Shown here: positions 12,601 through 27,600 of the stretch, in pieces
Layout of the letters: the number at the start of each line of letters is the position of its first letter
Numbering within the stretch: the first letter of the stretch is position 1
Source of the DNA: Parelaphostrongylus tenuis
Taxonomy: Eukaryota > Nematoda > Chromadorea > Rhabditida > Metastrongylidae
Reading direction: 5' to 3'
NCBI GenBank assembly: GCA_019055375.1
Contig: JAHQIW010005931.1
Span: 1-64,000 of the forward strand
Length of the DNA: 64,000 nucleotides
Made by a program: the position numbers and the translations under genes
The notes under the pieces: generated by a model
Told to the model about the DNA's origin: nothing
Databases searched by the model: none
The model's input: only the letters and a program-made list of their open reading frames with translations

Positions 12601-15600
12601 CGGAAGGAGTGAGATGCGGGTTCTAGTCCCGCCTGACTTGAAAGTTTTGCACATCACTCTACATCAGTGGGTATATATTGGAAACATCATACCACCGCTA
12701 GAAGCGGTTATAGAAAAAGAATTTCATTTGATCTCTTATGTCTCTCTTGCATAACGGAAACATAGTGTGGCAGAATTGTCATCAAGCATTCCGATCACTT
12801 GGAAACCGTCCATTGGCGTGCACAGAAAATTAGATCAGCTCTTGAGCTTACAGTTCCTATCTCATCATCAATTCACGAAAAAACACGTCAATAAACAGGT
12901 TACTATAATTGACAAACTAGGGAGGGGTGTCTGCAAGTTGATTATGCAGTAAATCAATCAGGATCGGAAAATTGCATTGGTACCACATTTCACTACTGAA
13001 TTGTGATATCAGAGGAATAAATTCTCCACAACATCCGACGACGTTAGCGATATCGCTGGAAAAGGATATCGCGGCAGGATACTATGCGGTGACAAAATTG
13101 CAGCAAAGGAAGTATTAATAACAAATACAGTTTCGTAAAATGGACTCGCCCACGATGGCTTTCATTACAGACCGGTGAAATCACTACAAAAAATCGACAA
13201 ATTACGGCAGGAACCGGAACTGCAATGCCTGAGACAACAGACAACCTCCAGCGCAAAAGTTTTAAAAATAGTATGTAGAAAGTTGTTTCTGATCGGAAGC
13301 GCCGTGACCGAATGGTTGTGATGCTTGTCGCGACGCACTTGAGCCAAGCTTCACCCTCAACTCACCCCGGCAGTCAGCATCAACGCCATATGGAACGTCA
13401 CAGCCAGACTAACCTCGAGATTACAAGGAGACTCGCTCAACCAGTATTCCACAACGTTCAAGAAGAAGACGATTGAACGAGATGAATGCCAGAATTAGTG
13501 GGATCGCAAAGAGAAAAAAGCATTGTGAAGAAAGATCAATAAAATGGAATAACTAAAGTGTGTTTCTACAGTTTATCGGACTCTCATCAAATATTTCAAT
13601 AACTGAACTCAAAACTTTGCTGCCTAATTTTTATAGAATAGGAATATTGAAGCGGTATAGAGTAGAACTATTTCATTTCGATTTTTGAAGTTTACGCAGA
13701 GTGTAGCATATGTGTACGCTAAGTTGACAGCTCCTTTCCTAGCAACATATTAACACGCTGACAACGATCTGAGCTGTTATTAGCTCATACCACACGCCGC
13801 GTATGCAGCTGCCGGCACGACGGCAGTCTTTATTATCACGCGTTGCAGTGGAAATATGGGAATTTGCCTGATAATCTGAGGTACTGAGGAGATATTGTCG
13901 TGACTAAATGATGAATTATAGCAAAGAGACTTCCGCAAAAAGTTTTATAGTTGAGAGAATGCCCATGTATGAAAAACTCATCTACGTTTTAACGAGAAAA
14001 AGCACGTTGTGAAAGGGCAACATATTTTCAGATATTATATAACTTCGTTCATTTATTTTTCACCCCAAGTTTTTGGTCGACATTCGACAGCTTGAGAAAT
14101 GCCTATTCCCCCACTAAGTTTGCTTTGTGATATGATTCATTTTACTTTTTTTTACGAAAGATAACATAATGATGTTCAGTAGCAATCCGAAATATCATAT
14201 TTTAGTGGGTACTTGCCTTTTCCCTAAAGGTTCCAGGAAAAAGCATCGCCGTAATTTCTGCTACAGATAACTCTATCGATGTCTTTTCCATCATATTTTA
14301 CCATTTACTAACGACGAAATTCCCTTTAGTGACGATAAAACTCCACAATTCTTTAGAAACTACCACAAAGACACTGTAGCAGCCGCGTTCGCCCCGCCAC
14401 GGCGCCACGTGCCGCGCAGCATTTCAACGTCGTTGTCAACGTGTTAATTGATGATTCCAAACAGAAGAACAAGTTTGAAATAATATGCAATAGAACTTGA
14501 AAGAGATCTCCCGCTCATATAAAGTAAACAGTATCCCACAGTAAAACATAATGAATGATGCGAAGCTGAAACTTAAAAAGAACACTTCACACTCCTACCA
14601 CTTAAGAATTATGACAATGATCCGAAGGGAACTTACCAATGTTTTCGCAGTTACTCAATGGCCTCAACGGAAACAGTCTATTGATACTCAAACCATTCTC
14701 TCGCGCAGATGAAGGAATATTTGACAATGCATTACGATAACCATTCGTAATAGCACGTATCGCTTCTCCTTCCATTTGACCACGATAATGAATAAAGTTG
14801 TTTTCATAGTCAGCAACCTTGAAGATACTAAGAGATGGTCAAATTCTTCAGTTTTCGAGGAAAACAAAACTTTTGAGATCGAAATTGACCTTTTCCTCTG
14901 CAATTTGTGCTCTTCTCTCGGCGGCCTCTTTTTGATCCTCGAAAAGCTTTAAAAGCCGCTGCATTTCCATGACTTTAATCTTTGCAATCCGCTCCCGTTC
15001 CGCATCGATTGATCTCGTTTCTTGCAGATAGTGATTCTATTATGCAACTGTTCACTGCATGATATTATGTCTTCTGATGAGTTTTGGCACCATACCAATA
15101 AACACCAAATTTATCAATCAGAAGTACTATAATTGCTTAACAACACAATTCATAGTATGCGTCATCAACCTGAACAAATTCCTGTCATCTCTTACGCAAC
15201 AAGGCAATCAATACTTGATACCGCTTTGTGCAGAGTTTTCTGAGCTTTCTTTTAGTAGCAAATTTGCTCATAATTGTCGCAACATGGTCGCTCAGCGAAG
15301 CTTTTATCGCAGCTTGCTGCTTTACGAGTACGGAGTAGGACGCGATGCACAGACCACCGTCTAGAGCATCAACCGTGCAAAGGCTCAACGATTTGTGTCC
15401 AGGCAAACAGCGTTTCGGTTCTCTGCTAGTTACGCGTCGGCAACATGAAATGAAGGATCATCCGCGCGCCGAATGTCCACGCAAACTTGATCGAGAGGCC
15501 AACATCGAAGCAACTGAAGAGGAGAATCCGATTTGACTATCGAGGAGTTGGCCGACGATTTTGACTGTGGTCATGCGACAATCAGCAGAATATTAAAGGC

Positions 15601-18600
15601 AGCAGGCAAGAAGTGGAAGAAGAGTCGATGAATTTTACACGACGTCACTTAAGCACAGATGTGTAAACGTAATAACATCGATCAAAAACTGATTAGTTGC
15701 TTGAGAGATGGAAGAGATTGATGGCATATACTTTAAGTAGTGCTGTTAGGCAATCATAAATACTTCTGACAAATAAATCTGGTGTTCAATACTCTAGAGC
15801 CAAAACTTATGATACGACCTAATAAACTGAGATCGAAGCAAAGCTATTTTATGTCTAGTAAGAACACACGCTAAAAATCCGATTTGAACCAATTCAATCC
15901 TTTGCTGGGGACCTTAACTATTAAAATCAAAAATCCACCATCTGTTTTGTTATTTCATCCTCCTTTCGTTTCACATGAGCTTCAGCAACACATTCCACTG
16001 TCTTCAATTTTTCCGTGAGTTCAGCAATCTGGCTGTCTCGATCACATACCTTCAAATTGCATTAAAATACAAACACAATAAACCTTTCACCTCTTGTTGA
16101 GCTTATTTCTAACTGCGAATTTGAAGGACAAAGATTCCAAGTAATAGGTTAAGTCGGCAAGATTCATAATCTTTAGGTAGTATTTCTTATTAGAGGATTA
16201 GCATAAAATTGAAGTATGTCTTTCACTAAAGCACTAGATAAAGACTCGACCTTATCCTGATTTGCTTGAAGAGCTTCCTCTTTCGTCTTTAACTCATCCA
16301 TAAGATCGCGAACGCGACTTTTTGTTTCTGTAATGGAGGAAAGAAGTGGATCAGTATTTCGTAATAAATATTGAGAAAATAAACTTACGTTCGAGCTGTT
16401 GTTCCAGATGATCATTGTGGTTCCTCAGTGTATCTCTTTCGAAACGCAGCATATCAAAATGCTTATTAACTTCCTTGAGTTCCTAAATTTTAGGAACTTT
16501 TCTCGCAAAACTGACAACGTACGCAAGAAATGACCAATCATACAATTCATAAAGCTCGCGCGGGCACTAATAAACCCTTACATTTCTGTTTGTCGCCTGC
16601 ACGAGTAACTCAGTGGATTTTCCTCGCTACAAAGTTCTCTTAAGTATTGCATCTACTTTCTAAGGGATTCCTAAAGACGTTGGACCATAAAAGTCGGGTC
16701 GGTGGTCTTCCGACTGTGGATTTAATCTCCTGAGTAATTCGCTCGTTGAAGGCTACATACATCGGCTGACGTGAAAACACATCAAGTGTCCGACCTACTA
16801 GTTCTTCAGCAATCTGCGTGTGTAACGATGTCTCTGACGTTTTTTACGTTGACGCAGGTCTGCACTTCGAATGTATTCCGTAGCTGGCAAAATACGACAT
16901 ATTCCTAACATCAACCTTTCAACTACGGGTTCGACAACATCCAGTGCTTCTTCATCCTGCGAACGTAAAAAAAATTGTTGAGTCGAAAAGATGGGCACAA
17001 ATGGGGTGTTCTTCGTTCACATCTTTGCACCTTCGATACTCTTTGACGTTCCCCAAGTCGCTTGCCTTTTCCTGCTCAAATCTGTGGCTTAGTCGTTTCG
17101 CACACTGAATTCCAAGGCCTAAGCAGGCGTACTCGGACCATACGGAATTCCGTTGAATGTCATTGAAGTATACGAACTCAGTCAGCAGTTTATGAAAATC
17201 CTTTTTTGTGAGATTTGGTTGACGATCAATCTTCTCAGTGCCTCGTCGAAAACGGTTAAGGTCTGTTCTGCTTGACTGATATTTGGTGTAAAACGATGTT
17301 ATCAATAAAGCGAATATTCTATAACTGTAGGCAGTCGGCTTTCACTCTCATGCTCACGCTCTAATGTTGACATGACATTTTGGAAAGTGGAAGTAAATAA
17401 ATTGACACATTCAGCCGGATGCGGACACTGTAGCGCCATCATTAGACTGACCACTTTATCTAAGCCGAAATTTTTCCTGCTTCCCGTTCTGGAGACCGAA
17501 ATATAAGATGACCGCCTCAAAAAACCCAGCGGGCTTCATTTTTCTGAAGCCACGGAGATAAAGAGTGATGTTAATAAACACAGACGTTGTGTTCCAATCG
17601 TACGTACCTTTAGGGTGGGCGTGATGTGTGAATATGAAAAAAATACAGCATAGCAATAACATACTTATGTACATGCGTATATATACATATATACATACCT
17701 GCGCATGTATATACATATATATATACATGCATATGTATACATATATATATACGTATGTATACACACATGTATACACGTGTACATTTGCGCGTATATAAAA
17801 GTATACATGTATGTACGTATATACACGTGTATATATGTGCATATATATACATGTACACATTACATAGCGTGTGCGCAGTGGTTAGGTGTTTGAAGTAGGC
17901 TCACCAAGCTTTCCATCTTTTCGCGGTAGCTAATTTGATACCAGACTTGTCTGGACATATAGCATACTAAACTAATAGATCAGTAGCCCACCGCGAGTCA
18001 TTGTAAAGCCCAGATATGCATACAATCACTTCGAACGAAGCCAAAAATTGAATAATAAAGTATGGCACAATTGTCAGGGACGGGACTGATAAAGGTCAAG
18101 AGGTGCTTGATGAACATGTACGATATACATATACAAATGCATGTATGTATATGTATATATACGTATGTATATCTATACATCCACAAATGTATATATGTAC
18201 ACATGTACGTATACATTTACACGGTGGTTTCAACATGGTTGTGGAAGCGGTAGATTGCATAGTGTTGCATACAAGATATTTTTTCAGTAGCTTCACACTC
18301 AAAGTTTGACGTGAGAGTCATGAAACTTCGAGTATATATTCAAGAATGCTGAGTTATATGCAAAACCTCGAACTTCAGGTTAAATTCGTGTCTTATCTCT
18401 ACCGGAGACGTCTATTACAGTGCACTACCGGAACGCCTATGCTGCTAAGATCTTTCTTTGACGCAGGCAGATTCTGAACTGGTTGGTTGCTGACAGGCCA
18501 ATACGCCGTAGAGATATCTTTAAATATCTACTTTTTCCTTTCCGTAACATGATATGGGTTAAATGCTCGCCGTGGCGTGCGTAGGACCAAACTCCACTCT

Positions 18601-21600
18601 CCAGCACTCTCCAACAGTCATGAACGGACGCCCTATGGATCGCCCTAGCAAGGCTATCCTCGAGATCGCAAGGAGACGAGCTCAATTAGTACTCTACGAA
18701 GTTCAGAAAGACGAAAAAAAAGAATGAATGCTAGAAGTACTGGGGTACGAATTTAAAAACGACACTGTGAAGACAGATAGAAAAGTGCCAGAGTAAAGTG
18801 CAAATCGTATATGATGTATAGTTGATCAAACCATAGAGAACATAGTCCGCATAACAACATGAAACATCACGAAGCGTCTAACACGAATCCAGATAGAGCT
18901 TCTCACATGGTACTTATCAGAACGTAATTTCCCTACATTTGGTGGATCAGCAAGACCGTCTTATTGCACAACGAAGATCCATACGACATCAGTAACAATC
19001 GCTGAGAAATGACTGTCTGTCTCCTACAATCTGCGCAATCAGAACTTCCACAACAGGATTAATAAAAACACTGAGTGGAGGATAACCATATAAGCAAGGA
19101 GGATTTCGAAAGGATCTACTGCAGTGAACATATCCATACGATAAGGAGACTAATTGGATCATCATGACAATACAAGAGAGCGCTCTGTCTCTTTTTCATC
19201 TACTTTGAAAGGCTTTCGACTCACTTGAAAGATATTAAGAGCGCTCAACGATGCTCCGGATAGCCAAGGCGTGTCGCCACTGAACGTATGAAGAAACTCA
19301 TGAGCTGTGAAACAACTTCACAGCTACAATGCCACCATTTCAGAATGATAAAGATATTCGCAGAGCGATTAATCGACAACGAAGCCACTCCCGTTAAAAC
19401 TGTTTGCAATCGATCTCAAAATCATCAAGCGAGATTTACCACTTTCATTTTGTTGAAAATATCGTTCAAATACTTGCCAAGTGGCGTTTCAAACAGCGTT
19501 TGTTATCGTGTGGATTTCGGAGAACTGATGCTCCTAGAAGAAGAAATTCTTTCTGATTAATGCCATTCATCTTGGTCGGTGAAGTTGACGCGATGGACGA
19601 CTTAGCTGCGGAAGTGAACACGAGGAAGCCCAAACACAATTACGCAACTAAGAAGCGAAATTTGCAGTTCTAGCGTGTCAGTAAAGTAAGACCAAAAACC
19701 ACAAAATCCACGGGTTTTTGAAGTATGCAGTACACACCAAGCATATATTGCATGCAACCACGACATATGAAAACCTTACAGGCCTCCCCTTGAACTCAGC
19801 GATGAGAAGAGTTATATCTGCTGCATATATATGCATGTATACATGTATAAGTACATATATATGTATACATGTACGTATGTACGTATATTTGTATGCACAT
19901 GCATAAAATACGTGTATATGTCCATTTGCGGGCGGAAGCATCATCGACATCAACAGTGGCGCGTAATATTCGTTTCTTAACAAAGACTTTTTTTCTTTGT
20001 TTCGGAAAACATTTGAGATTCCTTGTACCGCTTTGATAGAACATAATTTTTTTTCTACAAGTTTGCATACTTTTTTGCATATATAACTCTTATGGGGAAA
20101 AAAACTCTTTTGTAAAATGTAATTTTATTTCCGCTTTCACAGTGTGCTACCTTTTCGAGAACCATTCTGAGCTTCAAATTTCCCAAAATTTGGCTATTAA
20201 ATGAGCTTAGTGTAGCCCAACAAGAAGCGATCCACAGACTTTTGCTAAGCAAATAAGGCACACCGAGTGAGAAACATAATTTTACTCCTGTTGCTACAGT
20301 GTACTACAAAGGCTTTTTTTGAAAATCAAATAAAGTGCCGGAATTTTTGAGATTTGAGCTTTCTAAAAACTACCTAAATTCCAGATAAGAAGCCGAAAGG
20401 CGCCGTATTAGGGATGAAAAGGGCGAGAGAGGCTGTCTGGTACTGTATAAATGCCAAACCAGACCCCATAAAACTCTCAAAACGTATTATCTTGAAAAGC
20501 TTTGGTCGAAAAAAGATTTCTGGAAATTTGAGGGTCAAAATGACCTTTAAAGTACGCAGAGGATATTACAAGCTTATATAATAGATACATATGCTGAAAA
20601 TTTATAATCATGAAAACGTCAACCACATCACCATCGCCACTTCAAGGAATGGTTATTTCAACTATACCTCGTTTTTAGCTTCAAGCTGCATCGTAGTTTG
20701 CTTAAGTTGATTTTGGAGAGTATTACTTTGCGCCGTTAACAAAGCAAGTTTCTAAAAACATATTGCTTATATGCTGTGTTAAGTGAATGCGATACAATCT
20801 ACCTGTTTCCATTTTGTAATCTCAGCTGTAGATGTCTGTTCGAGAGCACGCAAAGCGTCAACAGTTTGTTTTGAAAGCATTCGGACCTGAGGTATGAAAT
20901 TCAGTACTAATGAGGAAGAGTAGAAAGAAAATTCCTATTGTGTACATTTTTTTATTTATCAAGTTATAGCACAAAACACCAACCCTACGTATAAACTGTA
21001 ACCATCGCTCAATCTATGTTCTATTTATCTCAAAGTTTACAAGCTCTTTCGTTTGATTGTTCCTCAACAGATTGACAGAAGACTGGAGAAACAGCCACGA
21101 CAGCTAGTAAGGTGATGAGTTCAACAATCATGAGCCCATCCCCATAGGATAACTAGATTCAATGGTATATCCGTATTGTACAAGGTGCTATTCGGTCTTG
21201 CTTCAGAACATTGAGAAAAAACTACTGCTGCAGTTTTGAGTCATTTGACGACCGGAAAAATTCAGGTGACACAGGTGACTGTATTCCTTTTGATATTTTT
21301 AATACCGAAAGACTTTTAATCTAACGCGTGCAGCGTTTTTACTTGCGTTTTATGATAGGCACATGAGATTTTGGAACATAAAGTGTTGAAGAAATTAAAG
21401 TGCTTTGTATATGCCACTTCTCAGAAAGATATTAAGGAGAACTAACGTAGACTGTACCTCAGACCAAGAGATTTAGGATGAAGCTATCGGCGTTAAACAA
21501 TACTTAAGGCATGCGCCAAAGACGTCTTCAATCTTTGGCGTTGTTTAGGGTGATTAAGTGTATATCTGGCCTTTACCATGGCACGCAGGGGGATCCCGCT

Positions 21601-24600
21601 GTTATCGAGGCGGTGTTACTCATCCTCCCAGACAAGTCTTATATCAGTTTGCCGACATCGGAGAGATCAATAGACTCAATCCTTCATTAAACGAGATTTG
21701 CACTTGAACGAAACGTCAAAGACACACAGGTACCGAAATTTATGATCGCAAAAGAGTCAAGAGGCATTACTATCCGTTAACATTGAGACTACTGGCCCAA
21801 TGAGCGTCACACACCTTCACCAACTACAAATGACATGCAAATTAGGGCAGTCGCGCAAAACAGGATTAAAAAGTATCACTCTAAACAAAAGAATGAAAGA
21901 ATCCCGACATTTAGAAGTTTCACTTCATTATCTGGAGCCATACTGGAACATCTGGAGAAAGATGGGTTGCATATGGTCATACTCTGCTTTCATTTAACCG
22001 TTTGACTTCCAAACAACCAAATCTGCGTGGGCAGCTGATATGGGTGGACTGTGTTCACCACCTCTCTGCCATCTCATCCCCAGCAAAAGAACGGCTCCAC
22101 CTCCTACTCTGCGGCTGTAACCCCAGTGTGAGGATCACTGTCTGTCTATTTCTCTCTGCCGTCCGTCGCGAAGAAGGTTGCTGGTTCGATCCCTTACCAC
22201 AATAATACTCTAAAATTAGTCATCGCTAAAACAACAGAGATGTGCGGAATCACAACACTTTGAGAAGACCGTGTTAGAAAAACACTACATTATCATTCAG
22301 AGCGATAAAAAGTCAAAAATGCGTTGTCACCATTTAGATTTACGTTTTGCGTCAAAAAGTAGTGAAATGTTAGACAACTGCGCGTTTTTTGCCATAGTAA
22401 GTAAGGAACCTTCATACAAATCGAAATCAGGAAGATAACACCAGAAAAAAAAACTACAGTGAAATTTTGTGCTAGGGGATCGAACCACCAACCTTTTTTT
22501 CCATGGACGGGGTGGTGGGTGGCAGAGGAGTGAGACAGACAGTGATTCCCACGTGAGTGTGGGGGGGGGGAGGTTGCAGAGGAGGAGATGTGAATGCTTT
22601 CACGCTAAGGGTGAGAGTGACAGAAAGGTGGAGTACACAGTCCACCCTTGCCAGCTAGACACGCGGATCTGTGTCCTTGTGAGTCCAGCGATTGAAGGAT
22701 GTATCTGCATTTGTCATCTACAGCAATAGAGAAGCTATTTAAACCTCGGTAACATGGACACCACCCTCTGGTTCTATAACCCCCAGCGTGTTGCCTCTCA
22801 CAATGGATGGCACGCTGGGGTTAGACGCAACACGCTGGGAGTTAGAGACGCAGAAGGTTGGGTGCATGGTCCCAAACGGTTAAACTCAAGTAGAAATCAA
22901 CAAGTGTAACGATAACTAGTGGAAAAACCTTAGAACGAAGCATGATCTGTTCATTTAGTCAAAGATGAACAACCTCAAAATTCGAAGTGTAGACGCAGTT
23001 AGATTTCACTAGTATCACTCCTTCCATATCAATCTATATAAATCTACCCGAGACAGCGGTATGGGATCACTTGTATTATCTGTCGTTCCGCTGATCGTCG
23101 AATGACTCAAGCGGGTACCAACGACACTTCCATAATTCCCTACCGCGTGCAAGAGTAGCTCAGTGGTCCACCTCGCTCTGAGGATTTGTTGAGCATCATG
23201 CCTTTCTTCTATGCTTTTCCTGAAGAAATCTGTTCATCGCGTCAGTCGTTCTCCTGTAGAGCGCTTGATACCCCGATGAATCCAGTCGGTATAGGATAAA
23301 CAATCAAAAAACGGAACTGAATATACAACCAAACAACTTATTGGGAATGATAACAAATGTACGGTTCTATTGAAAATCAACATTTAACTTCTCAGTAGAC
23401 ATTCCCGATCGACTGCGTACAATAAAGATCGAGTATAGTTCTGCGAAGAAGTATGAAAGCTTTTTGAGAGCGACGAAGACGAATGAATTAACATCAAAAA
23501 CTCACCTTATCGACTATATTTACTTGACTTCGTACTACTTGAGTTCGTAGAATTTCGACAGCATTCTGTAAGCTTCTTCAAAATCTCCAAAACCATTCTA
23601 TAAAAAAACACTCTTTTGAAAGTTAGAAAAGGCTACTCACATGAAGTTCGCGATTCCTTCTATGAAGTTGCTCCTTTTCGCGTTCATTGATATGGCAACG
23701 AAGTGCGTAACGCTCAAGCTGATCACGAGCATCCGCTTCACAAAGCTTCTGGAAATGAAGAACTCTAAGAGCATCGCATCTTACAGAACTTTTGTTGAAA
23801 ATCAACTCCATAGTGCATATTAGATCTCCAACTAATTTTCCGAACTTGATCCAGAAAATTAAAATACCTCCCACAAAAACAACTTATCTTTTACCTATTT
23901 TATGCAGAATTTTCTTCTGTATCGCTTGATATCTTAATAGCGAATCCCTAGAGCGAGGAGGGCCCACTGGGCTACTCTTGCATTCGATAGGGAAAAATGG
24001 AACTGTTGCTGGTATCCGCTCGAGTCACTTGACGATCAACGGAACGACAGGTGATACAGGTGGTGACACAGGTGATCGCTTGGTATATTTTTGCACATAC
24101 TTGTCCACCAATGGAGCCATCACGTGAATTCATTCGCAACTTTGGTTGTCACCAGGTCAGCAAGGAACACCTCCAGCGAGACCACATCGATTTGCGTCAA
24201 AAGCAATGTTGATCATATTCTGGGACCGAAGTGGGCCAATTCATTGGGTCTCGTTGCAAGCCGGTTAGACCATCAACGCTGAGCGATACTGTCAGCAACT
24301 GAAACGTTGCAATCAAGCAATTCCACATCACCGCCGTCGCCAAGTCATTTTGCTTCAAGACATTGCAAAGCCACACGTTGACAAGAAAACAAGGAAGAAT
24401 TTGACCGATTTGCGTTGGGAACACTTGGATCATCCGCCGTATTCGCCAGGTCTGTCTCCGTCCAATTTCCATCTCTTCAGATCATTAAAGCACTGGCTGA
24501 AAAAGAAGAAGTTTCGAGACATCAATCATTTACGTCGAGAATTGACTGGTTGGTTTGTATAGAAGAATAATGAGTTTCGATGAGCGTGGAATTGATTTGT

Positions 24601-27600
24601 TCCCGGAGCGTTGGCAGAATTGCATCCAGGCAAAAAGGGAAATTTTTCAATTAATATAATTTGATACTTTCGACCACTTGGGAAAAAAATTTTTTAATTT
24701 TGGATCAAGTTCTGAAACTTAGTTGGAGACCTGATATTTTGATTTAACTCAAGAAAGAACTATGCACAAAGTAATCTAAGAAGAAAATGACAAAACGAGC
24801 ACTCCTCATGGTTATCAACACTTTGCGGGCTATTAGGGTTATTATGACCCCCACCTTGGGCGCCGTTCGGACGGTTACGAAGAGTGGTGCGTGCTCCAAT
24901 ACAAATTCGAGTTCTGAGAGAAACACTATTATCAAAAAACGATGTGATATCACTAATGAAACCTCTGTATGAATGATTCTAGCAAGTTTAACTCTAATGT
25001 ACTGAAAATCTTGCTTTACTCAAAGGAAAAAACCACATCCGTGCGAGAAGGAATGCATTTCTAGCTGTTATTGGACACTTTCTCTTATATTTCTGAAATT
25101 TTTTTAATCAATCGATAGTTGAAAAGTTTTCATTTGATAATAGATTTGCTGTATGGAATGATTTCCATAGTACGTTCTAGTAATAGATAAAAAATAACGT
25201 TTTACAAATGTAGTCCGTTTTTCCAATTCATAGCGGATTTTTTGGGATTACGTAATTAGATTTAGAATCTTATGAACTTTTTCGCCAAAACAGTTAGATT
25301 ATCTGATAATCTTTTTTTTTTTTTGAGCCGCGCATGATAGTGGTCTGCGAAGGAGGGCTGACTTATAGAGCCCGATACACGTGTTTCGATCTTGCGATCT
25401 CGTTAGTCAGGCAGTTACCCTTTCTCGTCTTTGGCTAATCTCTGTGGGTGCTCCAGTCCCCACACTGAGAGTTAGCGACAACAAACGTTTTACACCAGCC
25501 CTTCTTGACAGACCACTGACATGCGTGGCTCAAAAAATGACTATCAGGCATACTAGAATTTGAGCTGTGGTCTTAAGAAAACACTGGAATCGAAAGTTAG
25601 ATTATCATCGAAAGACTTTTGTAAAAGTATTTATAAGGAAAACTGTGGATGAATATAGAGATAATATAATAGAAATTTCCGTTAAAGGGTCTAAATATAG
25701 CCTCTTCTTTAATACTTGGTTTTTACCTTCGAAAGTGTGGATTGTAAATGGAGCAATTACGTTATTTCTATTAAGAAAAACCTTACTGAAGTCTGTTCCA
25801 TCATATTTAACCATTTACTGAAACATAAATCACATTTGGTGACGAAAAGAAGTATGAATTTCATCAGAAATCTACTACCGCAGCAAGAGAGAGCGCGCCG
25901 GCAATTTTCTTCGTAGCCGTCCGAACCAAGCGCCAGCCGAAGACAGCGCTGTCCTCAGAGTGTTAAAACAACATCATGAATTTTTAAACACACGAACATT
26001 CAGTTCATTCAACTCGGCTTCGAAGGTTAGAGAACTTTGCGATAAAAGTGAGCCGTCACCATAGATAGCGCAGACGCGGCCCATATCTTGTGACAATTTC
26101 GAAAACATTTTGTCCAGACAAGCAGAAATCCTGCAGAAAAACTCTATAATATTCTTTGACCACTTATAAGAGATCTCACCCTAAAACGAGCGACAATTAT
26201 TTTTGAAAATCATGCAGAGAAGGGAATGAATATTTCGGCACACACTGCTAACCCTTCCAGATTCATAGACCCAACCCTCTCTGATTCGCTAAATTGATCG
26301 CTTATATTACACTTTTGATGTATGAGATATATGTAACATGGTGTGTCAGTGATCTGAGCATATTGTGATGAGAACAGATAGATAACAATAAGAAAACTAT
26401 GGTGAAGCGTCGTGAAAAGAGATCGAACCAGCAACCTTCATTGTGGATTGCTTGTCGCCTGTCATTGTGACGTGTGGCAGAGGGGAGTGAGACAGACGTG
26501 ATTCCCACGCTGGAACTTAGAGTTGCAGAGGAGGTGCGGCAGACCGTTCAGCTTTGCCAGTTAGACACGCAGAGGGTTGGGTCCACGGCCCCGAGAGTGC
26601 TAACCACTTAGGAATTCTTACTCTCAACGATCAACAATTATCGCCAGAAATCATGCAAAAAACACGGGATTGAATGCCATCACATGCGCAAATCAACCGA
26701 AAGCTTAATTAGTATCCTCACGAAAAATTGAGTAAAACTACCATGTGAGCAAAAGCCAAATAAGAGGTTATGTAGACAAATCACCTTAATTTTGACTCAG
26801 AAATCGAATCTTTGAACATACTTTTCGCTCGAGATTGCTGGAGTTGATTTCAGATCCATTCCCAAAAGATTGTTACATTCATCCCAATCCTCACCAGCAG
26901 CTAACAATTCGTCCGCCACGGGACATTCCTCAGAAGCATTTCTGATAATCATGATTTTCTGATGTATTCTAACACGAAGAATAAAAAGAAAATTTGATTA
27001 TAAGCATCCTAGACCATATAAAAAATCGGTACTTTTCGATGATAAGGGGACAAGCGGAAAGCCGACATAGGAACTTTTCACATGAGTGTTAGTAATCGTT
27101 CGATAGCAAAGAGTTTGTTGATTTTAGCGCTGTACTTATATCCGGAAAAGACCGTTTCTCTACAAACGTAGAAAGGCTTTTTCGAAATCTGGCGAAGTGA
27201 GGCTGTAGCCAGAAAACTAAGCTTTCGAATGATTAGAAACACTCCAACTCGTTCCTGTCTAGCAAATGAGGTCGATTTATCATTTGTCCCCTATAACCGA
27301 AAAGTATCCATAAACCTTCTGCGAAACAATTCCAAAAAGAATGTCTAAAGCCTAAACGAGGTTGGTACGCTAGGGCCATACACCGGTGTTTCGGAGGTTT
27401 CGACATCCTCGTCAATGACCCCCGCCCCACATTTAGCCCTGCTTTCTAGCAAAACGAGAGGCGTGTGTGGTGATGGAATAGTGTACAATGACACTGGTCC
27501 ATCACCACTTTTTCAGTCGATGGATCTCGGCTGTTAGATCAGAATTGATCCATAAGATCGACTGTTTTTAAAACCTCGCAATAAACATTCAAAATAGTTC

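Noticed and set aside
17456..17893. Several long frames rich in Y, I, C, T, H and M on both strands
   Set aside because: They lie in an alternating-purine-pyrimidine microsatellite, which is open in several frames by chance. The same applies at 18.0-18.3, 19.7-20.0, 33.0-33.7, 47.2-47.6, 48.8-49.2, 56.0-56.3 and 60.4-60.8 kb.
21700..23500. Possible cluster of regulatory palindromes
   Set aside because: The inverted GC-rich units at 22.0-22.9 kb are explained by a dispersed tRNA-like repeat with a third copy at 26.4 kb.
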